In this document: in pieces, positions 1 to 6,054 of the stretch | Numbering within the stretch: position 1 is the stretch's first letter | How the letters are laid out: each line of letters begins with the position of its first letter | NCBI GenBank assembly: GCA_002316225.1 | Contig: DCDC01000108.1 | Span: 1-6,820 of the forward strand | Direction of reading: 5' to 3' | Length of the DNA: 6,820 bases | Source: Firmicutes bacterium UBA1065 | GTDB taxonomy: Bacteria > Bacillota > Clostridia > Tissierellales > Sedimentibacteraceae | The notes under the pieces: generated by a model | Seen by the model: only the letters and a program-made list of their open reading frames with translations | Told to the model about the DNA's origin: nothing | The model's database searches: none | Position numbers and translations under genes: made by a program

Positions 1-542
1 TCTATCCTGTATCCCTTGATTGCAGACCCGGTGTCAAGGGCCGTTGCGAAACCATAATCAGGAGACCCGTCCGTGGAAGCTACATACAGCCTGGTACCCA
101 GGGGAATAACGTCAGGATCCACCGCCACCGTACCCGGCTGAACCCTTGCGCCGGATGCAGTGATTCCGTATTCAGGATGGTCAGGATATTTTCCGCAGCT
201 CTCATAGGATAAATCATAAGCCGTAGCTACCATATCCAAGGCCCGGCTGAACCTGAAACCGCTTCTCGAAGTTTTGTTGTCTGCTGTTATTAGTTCCTTG
301 TCTTCTTCCTTGCCTTCCCCGTGATATAGTTTTTCTTTCAGGATTAGTTTAGCCTGTGTAATCTTTTCTTCAGTTTCCTTTGCTTTTTCAACATCTGCAG
401 GTTCTTCAGCAGGGCCGGATTCTCCGGCAAAGATTCTTGAAAAAGCATAAATTGCTTCTTCTTGACCGATTTCAACAGTTATTATCAGGATTATCATCAA
501 CGTTATTATAATCAAAACCGGGTAGATTTCTTTTATTTTCAT
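1..542 (-). CDS. 3D-domain protein, membrane-anchored, partial (C-terminus outside window)
   Basis: An open frame of 180 codons runs from the ATG at 540-542 off the left edge without a stop. Residues 8-23 are a hydrophobic stretch (IIITLMIILIIT) that would act as a signal anchor or signal peptide. Residues 45-100 are a charged, Glu/Lys-rich linker. From about residue 103 comes a 3D domain: MVATAYDLSYESCGKYP, then GITASG, VAVDPDVIPLGTRLYV and ATALDTGSAIKGYRI. The 3D family is named after three conserved Asp residues. Here D142 and D170 are visible, and the third is expected at codon 181, where the window supplies only the first two bases, GA. In the family this fold is related to the MltA lytic transglycosylase core and occurs in cell-wall-active proteins such as YocH and YuiC, so a peptidoglycan-cleaving role outside the membrane is likely but not shown. 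A GGTGG Shine-Dalgarno site (547-551) lies 4 bases before the ATG. Only a few residues seem to be missing if the protein ends soon after the domain, as many do. Confidence 0.88.
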   Translation of the reverse strand, partial: MKIKEIYPVLIIITLMIILIITVEIGQEEAIYAFSRIFAGESGPAEEPADVEKAKETEEKITQAKLILKEKLYHGEGKEEDKELITADNKTSRSGFRFSRALDMVATAYDLSYESCGKYPDHPEYGITASGARVQPGTVAVDPDVIPLGTRLYVASTDGSPDYGFATALDTGSAIKGYRI

Positions 543-647
543 GTTACCACCAACTTTCAACTTTTTCTTGACTGATTTTCATAGGTCAATCACCGAAAAA
601 TTTTTCATTATTTTTTGCATAAGTATAAATTTCTTTAACCCTGTTAG

Positions 648-677
648 TCCCGGTTTCGGGAAGCCAAAATTTTTGGC
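648..677 (-). promoter_or_regulatory. Two adjacent dyads at the start of the 3D gene leader
   Basis: A perfect 15-base inverted repeat, GCCAAAA-T-TTTTGGC in plus-strand orientation (663-677), begins about three bases after the predicted start of transcription. Next to it, tcccg-gttt-cggga (648-661) forms a second small hairpin. The first could be an operator at the start site or the first stem of a structured leader. No known riboswitch consensus was recognised; in particular it does not match what I recall of the c-di-AMP (ydaO) motif that often precedes cell-wall hydrolase genes. Confidence 0.35.
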
Positions 678-686
678 ATAAAGAAG

Positions 687-715
687 ATTATACTTCAAAA
701 AAATTTTTTGGTCAA
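687..715 (-). promoter_or_regulatory. Sigma-A-type promoter of the 3D-domain gene
   Basis: On the minus strand a -35 box TTGACC (710-715) is separated by exactly 17 bases (693-709) from a perfect TATAAT (687-692). The match to the vegetative consensus is 5 of 6 plus 6 of 6. Transcription would start near 680, leaving a leader of about 140 nt before the ATG at 542. The A/T run in the spacer (A6T7) may add curvature. Confidence 0.8.
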
Positions 716-843
716 GTTCTTTTGCCCGATTTTGGCCACATTCGCCCAAAAGTGTGCAAGAATACAGGGTTTGCCCTTTCCGTAACATTAGCAATTTTGT
801 AATAATCAGGCATACTTTCCCACGAAACTTCCAAAAAAAGCAA

Positions 844-871
844 ACAAAAAACAGCCCGGTGGAGGCTGTTT
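844..871 (-). terminator. Intrinsic terminator of the pyridoxal kinase gene
   Basis: On the minus strand an 8-bp stem, AAACAGCC (864-871) with GGCTGTTT (849-856), closes a 7-base loop and is followed by a T-rich tail, TTTTTTGTTTG. It starts 17 bases after the stop of the kinase gene. There is no T run on the plus side, so it works for minus-strand transcription only. Confidence 0.88.
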
Positions 872-887
872 ATTATTGCATATATCC

Positions 888-1757
888 TTAAATGCTTGTA
901 TATTTATATTCTAAAATCTCATTGTAGAGTTCTTTCATAATCTTTTCAAAAATTACCCCTTCCGAGCCGGGTGCATTGGCCTGGTTGCTTACATGAACCG
1001 AAAGGGAAACGAATCTTGCCGCTTCTTCCATAGCTTCCGGCAGGCTCTTCCCCTTCATGTAATAGCCTAAGAACAGAGAAGTAAACAAATCTCCGGTGCC
1101 CGGATATCTTTTGTCCACATAGTTGAAAGGAGCCATCCAGAACTTGTCCTCTTCCTTGTCATAACATACATTGATATGTTCGCCTTCCGTAGTTACAACA
1201 CCCGTAACCAGCGAAATCCTAGGCCCCAGGTCGGAAAGGTCTTTCAAATAGCCCTTTATTTGAGGGATGGTAACCCTTTCGCCGCAATACTCTTTGCCCA
1301 GCAAAATGCAGGCTTCAGTCAGATTTGGGGTTATGATGTCAGCTCTTTTTACCAAGTGGGACATTTTTTCTATCATTTTATCGTTATAGGTGGCATAAGT
1401 AAAACCATGGTCCCCCATTACAGGGTCCACCAGGACCAAAAGCTTGTTGTTTTTGCTCTTTACCTTATTTATTATATTGCCGATTATATCTATTTGGTCT
1501 TCAGAGCCTAAAAACCCGCTGTAAATGCAATCAAACCAAAAATTATTTTTCTCCCAGTAGGAATAGTATTCTTCCATATGGTCAGTAAAATCGAAAAAAT
1601 AAAATTCCCTGTACTCTGAGTGATTGCTCAATAAGGCTGTAGGCAAGGGACACACCTGGCATCCCAAGGCGGACATAATGGGAAGAATAACCGTCAAAGA
1701 GCATCTCCCCACTCCCGACATATCATGAATTGCCATGATTTTAGGAATCTCTTTCAT
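888..1757 (-). CDS. pdxK: Pyridoxal/pyridoxamine kinase (PdxK/PdxY-type, ribokinase fold)
   Basis: This 289-residue protein transfers phosphate from ATP to the 5'-hydroxyl of pyridoxal, pyridoxamine or pyridoxine in the cytoplasm, the salvage route to pyridoxal 5'-phosphate. The N-terminus has IHDMSGVGRCSLT (10-22) and a substrate-side LPTALLSNHS (38-47). DPVMGDHG (111-118) and TPNLTEACILLG (143-154) are the core strands of PfkB/ribokinase vitamin kinases. YPGTGDLFTSLFLG (218-231) is the phosphate-binding loop with D223 as catalytic base. The length is normal for the family. The ATG at 1757 is preceded by AAGGG (1764-1768) at six bases. It has its own promoter candidate upstream and a terminator downstream, so it is probably a single-gene transcript, perhaps with read-through from guaB. 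The exact substrate preference cannot be read from sequence, and a thiamin-type (HMP) kinase is a less likely alternative given the PdxY-like N-terminus. Confidence 0.92.
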   Translation of the reverse strand: MKEIPKIMAIHDMSGVGRCSLTVILPIMSALGCQVCPLPTALLSNHSEYREFYFFDFTDHMEEYYSYWEKNNFWFDCIYSGFLGSEDQIDIIGNIINKVKSKNNKLLVLVDPVMGDHGFTYATYNDKMIEKMSHLVKRADIITPNLTEACILLGKEYCGERVTIPQIKGYLKDLSDLGPRISLVTGVVTTEGEHINVCYDKEEDKFWMAPFNYVDKRYPGTGDLFTSLFLGYYMKGKSLPEAMEEAARFVSLSVHVSNQANAPGSEGVIFEKIMKELYNEILEYKYTSI

Positions 1758-1824
1758 ATTATACCCTTTCGATATATTCCGGGACCTTCCTTAAAAAAAC
1801 ACCTGATATATATCCCGTCAAAAT

Positions 1825-1848
1825 TGGGGACATTAGGTAATGTCCCCA
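1825..1848. repeat. Perfect 24-bp palindrome between guaB and pdxK
   Basis: The plus strand reads tggggacatta (1825-1835), gg, taatgtcccca (1838-1848): two perfect 11-base arms around a 2-base centre. It starts at about +1 to +2 of the predicted pdxK transcript. Three readings are possible. It could be an operator for a dimeric repressor. On the minus strand it could be the stem of a guaB terminator, because it is followed by AATTTTG, a short U run. Or it could be a REP-like dispersed element; palindromes with GGGGACA/TGTCCCC arms are, from memory, common in such families. The sequence alone does not decide. Confidence 0.75.
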
Positions 1849-1855
1849 TACATTA

Positions 1856-1884
1856 ATTATATAACTAATTCTATCACTTCAAAA
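1856..1884 (-). promoter_or_regulatory. Candidate promoter of the pyridoxal kinase gene
   Basis: A perfect -10 box TATAAT is read on the minus strand at 1856-1861. The -35 is weaker: TTTTGA at 1879-1884 gives a 17-base spacer, or TTGAAG at 1877-1882 gives 15. The start of transcription would fall near 1849, directly at the edge of the 24-bp palindrome, with a leader of about 90 nt. Confidence 0.55.
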
Positions 1885-1927
1885 AGATACAGATTTATCA
1901 AATTTTTAGAGGACAGATTTTCTCCTC

Positions 1928-3418
1928 CTATTGATTCTTCAGAATAACGTCATGAACTCCGCCTTCGGATAAGCTTGTTGCCGAAACAACGGTAAGCCTT
2001 GCCTTATCCTTTAGTTCCTTGATTGATCTGGCTCCGCAGTTGCACATAGTCGACTTTATCTTATGGAGGGTGGTTCTCAGGCCGTCATCCAGCTTGCCGG
2101 CATAAGGAACATAGGAATCAACCCCCTCTTCAAACTCAAGATTTGCAGTTCCGCCCAAATCATACCTGGCCCAGTTTCTTGCCCTGTTGGATCCTTCTCC
2201 CCAATATTCCTTAACATATCCGCTTCCGTATTTTATTTTATTTGTAGGGCTTTCGTCAAAGGCGGCAAAGTATCTTCCCAGCATTACAAAATCAGCTCCC
2301 ATGGCTAAGGCAAGGGTTATGTGGTAGTCAAGAACAATTCCCCCGTCTGAGCAAATGGGTACATAGACCCCGGTCCTCCTGAAATATTCATCCCTGGCAG
2401 CAGCAACATCCATAACGGCCGTAGCCTGGCCTCTCCCTATTCCTTTTTGCTCACGGGTTATGCAGATAGAGCCTCCTCCTATACCCACTTTCACAAAGTC
2501 AGCCCCTGCATCGGCCAAGTACCTGAAACCGTCCTGCTCAACTACATTGCCGGCTCCCACCTTAACCTTGCCGTTATAGGTTTCCTTTATCCAGGTGATA
2601 GTATCATGCTGCCATTCGCTGAAACCTTCGGATGAGTCGATACAGAGGATATCCGCCCCGGCTTCCACAAGGGCCGGAACCCTTTCCTTGTAATCCCTGG
2701 AATTAATACCGGCCCCAACCACATATCTTTTTTGGGCATCCAACAAGGAATTGGGGTTCTCCTTATCTTCCGAATAATCCTTCCTGAATACCATGTAGAC
2801 CAAGTTAAAATCCTTGTCAACTATGGGAAGAGAATTCAGCTTGTGCTCCCAGATAATGTCATTGGCTTCAGAAAGTGTAATCCCTTCCCTGCCTGTTATC
2901 AGCTTATCCCCGCTGGTCATAAAATCCCTTACCTTTTTATCCAAAGGATCCCGGGTTATCCTGTAATCCCTGCCTGTTACAATGCCAAGGAGCTTTCCGT
3001 GGGCAGACCCGTCTTCGGTAATGGCCATGGTTGAATGGCCGGTTCTTGCTTTCAGCTCCAAAACATCTCTTAGGGTATGCTCGGGTGTTAAATTGGAATC
3101 ACTGATTACGAATCCTGCCTTGTACTTTTTGACTTTCCTTACCATTTCCGCTTCCTTTTCAATAGGCTGGGAGCAATAGATAAAGGATATGCCCCCGTTC
3201 CTTGCCAAGGCTACCGCCATGTTGTGATCGGAAACGGATTGCATGATAGCTGATGAAAAAGGTATGCCCAGCTTAATTTCAGGTTCTTCCCCATCCTTGA
3301 ACCTTGTTAAGGGTGTACTTAAATCAACATTTTCAACAATACAGTCCTTAGTGGTCAAATTTGGCAAAAGCAAATATTCACCAAAGGTCCTGGAAGGCTC
3401 GTTTATAATTATTGCCAT
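1928..3418 (-). CDS. guaB: IMP dehydrogenase, Tritrichomonas-foetus-like type
   Basis: IMP dehydrogenase oxidises IMP to XMP with NAD+, the committed cytoplasmic step to GMP. The protein (496 residues) is a TIM barrel with two CBS domains inserted at roughly residues 95-220. Visible motifs are SAIMQSVS (56-63), DSSEGFSEW (261-269), VGAGN (287-291), GIGGGSICITREQKGIGRGQ (312-331) with catalytic C319, CSDGG (356-360) with D358, and the mobile flap EYWGEGSNRARNWARYDLGG (404-423) with the R418-Y419 pair that activates water. The Arg-Tyr flap argues for IMP dehydrogenase and against GMP reductase. C319, R418, Y419, D261 and D358 fall at the same residue numbers as in the T. foetus enzyme as I recall it, so alignment is almost gap-free. 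The loop GGGSICITREQKGIGRGQ is clearly different from the usual bacterial GPGSICTTR form. The ATG at 3418 has a good AAGGAG site (3425-3430) five bases upstream. No strong terminator follows the stop. Confidence 0.95.
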   Translation of the reverse strand: MAIIINEPSRTFGEYLLLPNLTTKDCIVENVDLSTPLTRFKDGEEPEIKLGIPFSSAIMQSVSDHNMAVALARNGGISFIYCSQPIEKEAEMVRKVKKYKAGFVISDSNLTPEHTLRDVLELKARTGHSTMAITEDGSAHGKLLGIVTGRDYRITRDPLDKKVRDFMTSGDKLITGREGITLSEANDIIWEHKLNSLPIVDKDFNLVYMVFRKDYSEDKENPNSLLDAQKRYVVGAGINSRDYKERVPALVEAGADILCIDSSEGFSEWQHDTITWIKETYNGKVKVGAGNVVEQDGFRYLADAGADFVKVGIGGGSICITREQKGIGRGQATAVMDVAAARDEYFRRTGVYVPICSDGGIVLDYHITLALAMGADFVMLGRYFAAFDESPTNKIKYGSGYVKEYWGEGSNRARNWARYDLGGTANLEFEEGVDSYVPYAGKLDDGLRTTLHKIKSTMCNCGARSIKELKDKARLTVVSATSLSEGGVHDVILKNQ

Positions 3419-3519
3419 TTCAATCTCCTTTTCTAAATGTTCTTAATTTTATTATTTTATAAAACCTTGTAATTTCCATATGTACACGTTAGTGTCATTG
3501 TTATGAATACCCCATAGCG

Positions 3520-3579
3520 TCATCCTGAGGGCTTTAGCCCGAAGGATCTCATGAGATCCTTCTCTTATGCTCAGGATGA
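3520..3579. repeat. 60-bp nested palindromic repeat in the guaB-ftsH intergenic region
   Basis: Outer arms tcatcctgag (3520-3529) and ctcaggatga (3570-3579) pair over 10 bp. Inside lie a small hairpin, gggct-tt-agccc (3529-3540), and a perfect 22-bp palindrome, gaaggatctca/tgagatccttc (3541-3562). The whole could fold as a cloverleaf-like three-way junction in either strand's RNA or as a cruciform. The core (cctgag, gaaggatctca, its mirror, and ctcagg) resembles a dispersed intergenic repeat that I recall from many anaerobe genomes; no ORF is inside. It lies in the leader of guaB if the promoter at 3611-3639 is right. Confidence 0.85.
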
Positions 3580-3610
3580 AAATTAATTTCTCAATTTAAT
3601 TTTTATATTA

Positions 3611-3639
3611 TTGTTACCATATCGCATAATAAATGTCAA
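3611..3639 (-). promoter_or_regulatory. Candidate promoter of guaB
   Basis: On the minus strand a perfect TTGACA (3634-3639) is followed after 17 bases by TAACAA (3611-3616). The -10 is poor, but it is preceded by TG plus one base, as in extended -10 promoters. The start would be near 3604, giving a leader of about 185 nt that contains the 60-bp repeat. A TATAAA nearer the gene is a weaker alternative with no good -35. No purine riboswitch was recognised in the leader. Confidence 0.45.
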
Positions 3640-3696
3640 CTTTAACATAACAAATTTACTTTAAATATTTTTATTAAGATTGTTTTAATATATAAC

Positions 3697-3705
3697 TGGT
3701 ATAAT
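3697..3705 (+). promoter_or_regulatory. Extended -10 promoter of the ftsH-marR operon
   Basis: TGG followed by a perfect TATAAT (3700-3705) forms an extended -10 element; no good -35 stands at 16-18 bases upstream (agattg at 17). Transcription would start near 3712 with a leader of about 40 nt. A 10-base direct repeat, ttaatatata, flanks the box at 3685-3694 and 3708-3717, 23 bases apart, and could be an operator pair, although the DNA is low in complexity. Confidence 0.6.
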
Positions 3706-3751
3706 TCTTAATATATATAAAATATACATATTTATTTTTCCGGGAGGAACC

Positions 3752-5569
3752 ATGAAAGAACATAAAAATCCGAGAAAACCATTTATATATTACTATATGA
3801 TTGTAATGCTGCTGGTTATATTATTAAATGCGGCAGTGTTTCCATACTTTGAGAAGATACAATCCAAAATAGTGGAAGTTGATTACGGAACCTTCCTCAA
3901 CATGGTGGAAGCGGGACAAGTAACCGCTGTTGAAATTGACAGCAAGCAAATTGCTTTTATAACTGAAAAAGATGAAGGAATCGTATATATTACCGGAAAA
4001 TTTGAAGACCCTATGCTGGTTGAAAGATTAAGGTCAGCAGGCAAGGATATAAAAATTGACAGGCTGATTGAAAAAGAAACCAATACCCTTATGTCAGCCC
4101 TGACTTCCTGGATTCTGCCCCTGATTTTCTTCGTAGGGATAGGGCAATTATTTTCAAGGCAAATGCAAAAAAGGATGGGCACGACAATGCAGTTTGGAAA
4201 AGCCAACGCCAAAATTTATGTAGAAGCTCAAACCGGCAAAAGTTTCGACGATGTAGCCGGCCAGGATGAGGCCAAGGAAGCCTTGAAAGAGATCATAGAT
4301 TTTCTCCATGATCCAAAAAAATATGAAGAAATCGGAGCAACAATGCCCAAGGGAGCCCTTCTTGTAGGACCTCCCGGAACAGGCAAAACTCTTCTTGCCA
4401 AAGCAGTTGCAGGGGAAGCCAAGGTACCCTTCTTCTCCATATCCGGCTCTGAATTCGTGGAAATGTTTGTGGGCATGGGTGCAGCAAAGGTCAGGGACTT
4501 ATTCAAGCAGGCCCAGGAAAAAGCTCCTTGCATAGTGTTTATAGATGAAATTGATACTATAGGCAAAAGAAGAGATTCCGGCGGAATCGTCGGCAATGAC
4601 GAGAGGGAGCAAACCCTTAACCAGCTCTTGACAGAAATGGACGGGTTTGACGGTAGAAAGGGTGTTGTGATTTTAGCCGCAACCAACCGACCCGAAATTT
4701 TGGACAAGGCCTTGCTGAGACCGGGGAGGTTTGACAGGAGAATCCCCGTTGAGCTTCCCGATTTGGCGGGACGTGAAGCTATTTTAAGAGTTCATGCCAA
4801 GAATGTAGCGCTGGAAGATAACATAGATTTTAATGCCATAGCCAGGGCAACGGCAGGAGCAAGCGGTGCCGATTTAGCCAACATAATCAATGAAGGAGCC
4901 CTAAGGGCGGTAAGAATGGGAAGGACCAAGGCCACCCAGGAGGACCTGGAAGAATCGGTTGAAGTTGTAATTGCAGGTTATCAAAAGAAAAATGCGGTTA
5001 TATCACCCAAGGAAAAGAAAATCGTGGCCTACCACGAAATCGGCCATGCCTTGGTAGCAGCCAAACAAGCAGATTCAGCCCCGGTTCACAAAATAACCAT
5101 AATACCCAGAACATCCGGTGCCTTAGGTTACACCATGCAGGTTGCAGAAGAAGAATCCTACCTCCTTACCAAGGAAGAAGTATTCAACAAAATAGTAACC
5201 TATACGGGAGGCCGGGCTGCCGAAGAGCTGATTTTTAACACCTATACGACAGGAGCATCCAACGACATTGAGCAGGCTACCAAGCTGGCAAGGGCAATGG
5301 TAACCCGCTTTGGCATGAGTGAAGAATTCGGCATGATGGCCCTGGAGAGCGTGAACAACCCTTACTTGTCAGGGGATACGTCAATGATCTGCTCGGCCCT
5401 GACAGCAAGCAAGATTGATGAGGTGGTTATGAAGATTATTAAATCGGCTCATGAAAAGGCAACCCAAATATTAAAGGAAAACGAAGACAAGCTCCATGAA
5501 TTGGCACAATACCTCTTGGAAAAGGAAACCATAAGCGGTGAAGAATTCATGGAAATTCTGAATAAGTAG
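3752..5569 (+). CDS. ftsH: ATP-dependent zinc metalloprotease FtsH
   Basis: FtsH is a hexameric inner-membrane protease that unfolds and degrades membrane and short-lived cytosolic proteins. The 605 residues show TM1 (about 11-30), an extracytoplasmic domain of about 80 residues, TM2 (about 116-134), then the AAA+ module: Walker A GPPGTGKT (206-213), pore loop MFVGMG (238-243), Walker B IVFIDEID (261-268), and the second region of homology with LLRPGRFDRR (321-330), where R323 and R326 match the arginine fingers. The peptidase has HEIGH (428-432) with two zinc-ligand His and catalytic E429; D505 in ASNDIEQATKLAR is the likely third ligand. All catalytic residues are present. The protein is slightly shorter than E. 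coli or B. subtilis FtsH (about 640) because the C-terminal tail is short. The pore segment GMGAAKVRDLF differs from the usual GVGASRVRDLF, which suggests a paralogue lineage. GGGAGG (3742-3747) precedes the ATG by four bases. It is followed closely by marR. Confidence 0.97.
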   Translation: MKEHKNPRKPFIYYYMIVMLLVILLNAAVFPYFEKIQSKIVEVDYGTFLNMVEAGQVTAVEIDSKQIAFITEKDEGIVYITGKFEDPMLVERLRSAGKDIKIDRLIEKETNTLMSALTSWILPLIFFVGIGQLFSRQMQKRMGTTMQFGKANAKIYVEAQTGKSFDDVAGQDEAKEALKEIIDFLHDPKKYEEIGATMPKGALLVGPPGTGKTLLAKAVAGEAKVPFFSISGSEFVEMFVGMGAAKVRDLFKQAQEKAPCIVFIDEIDTIGKRRDSGGIVGNDEREQTLNQLLTEMDGFDGRKGVVILAATNRPEILDKALLRPGRFDRRIPVELPDLAGREAILRVHAKNVALEDNIDFNAIARATAGASGADLANIINEGALRAVRMGRTKATQEDLEESVEVVIAGYQKKNAVISPKEKKIVAYHEIGHALVAAKQADSAPVHKITIIPRTSGALGYTMQVAEEESYLLTKEEVFNKIVTYTGGRAAEELIFNTYTTGASNDIEQATKLARAMVTRFGMSEEFGMMALESVNNPYLSGDTSMICSALTASKIDEVVMKIIKSAHEKATQILKENEDKLHELAQYLLEKETISGEEFMEILNK

Positions 5570-5576
5570 GTGGGCT

Positions 5577-6032
5577 ATGAAAGAGAAGTTATTGAAAAAA
5601 CAATTATGGGACATGATAAGGCTGACAAGCACCAATTTTGAGACCGCCTTTAAGCCGATAGTTGAAATTCACGGTTTAACTACCATGCAAATCAGGGTTT
5701 TGATTGCCATCAATGAATTTGATGGTTCTACGGTGGGAAGTATATCAAGAATAATTGAGATAAGCAGCCCCAATGCTTCAAGCTTGTGCAAGAAGCTGGA
5801 AAAAGACGGCTTCATTGTCAGGGAGCGAAGCTCCGATGACGAAAGGGTTGTCACCCTCAAACTAACCGAAAAAGGCGAAAAAACCCTTCATCAAATAAAC
5901 AGTGATTTAAAAAACTTGTTCGGACCAATTATAGAAAAAGTGCCGGAAGAAGATTTTGAAACCATGATCTCCGGCATCAAACTTTTGAATAAGCTCTTGA
6001 GTGAACTGGAAAAAGCAGTAAAGGAACTGTAA
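5577..6032 (+). CDS. MarR-family transcriptional regulator
   Basis: This 151-residue protein is a winged-helix DNA-binding dimer of the MarR type. Residues 1-35 form the N-terminal dimerisation helix. LTTMQIRVLIAI (34-45) is the typical helix before the HTH. SISRIIEISSPNASSLCKKLEKDGFIVRERS (55-85) covers the helix-turn-helix. DDERVVTLKLTEKG (87-100) is the beta-wing with the conserved Asp-x-Arg (D88, R90). The C-terminal helices (about 102-149) complete the dimer. There is one cysteine in the DNA-binding helix (C71), so redox sensing is possible but unsupported. The ATG lies only 7 bases after the ftsH stop, and its Shine-Dalgarno AGGTGG (5568-5573) overlaps that stop codon, so the two are co-transcribed and possibly translationally coupled. 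The ligand and target are unknown; autoregulation of the ftsH promoter is the simplest guess. Confidence 0.9.
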   Translation: MKEKLLKKQLWDMIRLTSTNFETAFKPIVEIHGLTTMQIRVLIAINEFDGSTVGSISRIIEISSPNASSLCKKLEKDGFIVRERSSDDERVVTLKLTEKGEKTLHQINSDLKNLFGPIIEKVPEEDFETMISGIKLLNKLLSELEKAVKEL

Positions 6033-6048
6033 TTAATACAGTTCCTTT
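6020..6048. terminator. Shared bidirectional terminator of marR and the DUF1292 gene
   Basis: A perfect 12-bp stem, aaaggaactgta (6020-6031) and tacagttccttt (6037-6048), closes a 5-base loop. Its left arm covers the last sense codons of marR and most of its stop codon (6030-6032). It lies 6 bases past the stop of the convergent DUF1292 gene. U runs are short on both sides (three U then mixed), so termination strength is uncertain, but the position between convergent genes fits a two-way terminator. Confidence 0.7.
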
Positions 6049-6054
6049 ATCTGA

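Noticed and set aside
579..794. 71-codon open frame on the minus strand between the 3D gene and pdxK
   Set aside because: It starts with TTG without a Shine-Dalgarno site, has no recognisable domain, and runs straight across the near-consensus promoter and the leader hairpins of the 3D gene.
2063..3446. Several open frames of 60-100 codons antisense to guaB
   Set aside because: They are shadows of the guaB reading frame; none has a domain, a ribosome site or its own promoter.
3520..3579. CRISPR repeat or intrinsic terminator
   Set aside because: There is one copy with no spacer array, and no T run follows either end of the outer stem.
3419..3600. Purine riboswitch in the guaB leader
   Set aside because: The only strong structure is the symmetric 60-bp repeat; the conserved loops of guanine or PRPP/ppGpp-type riboswitches were not found by eye.
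4228..4707. 159-codon open frame antisense to ftsH
   Set aside because: It lies fully opposite the conserved AAA+ region, whose codon pattern keeps the frame open; the protein has no family features.
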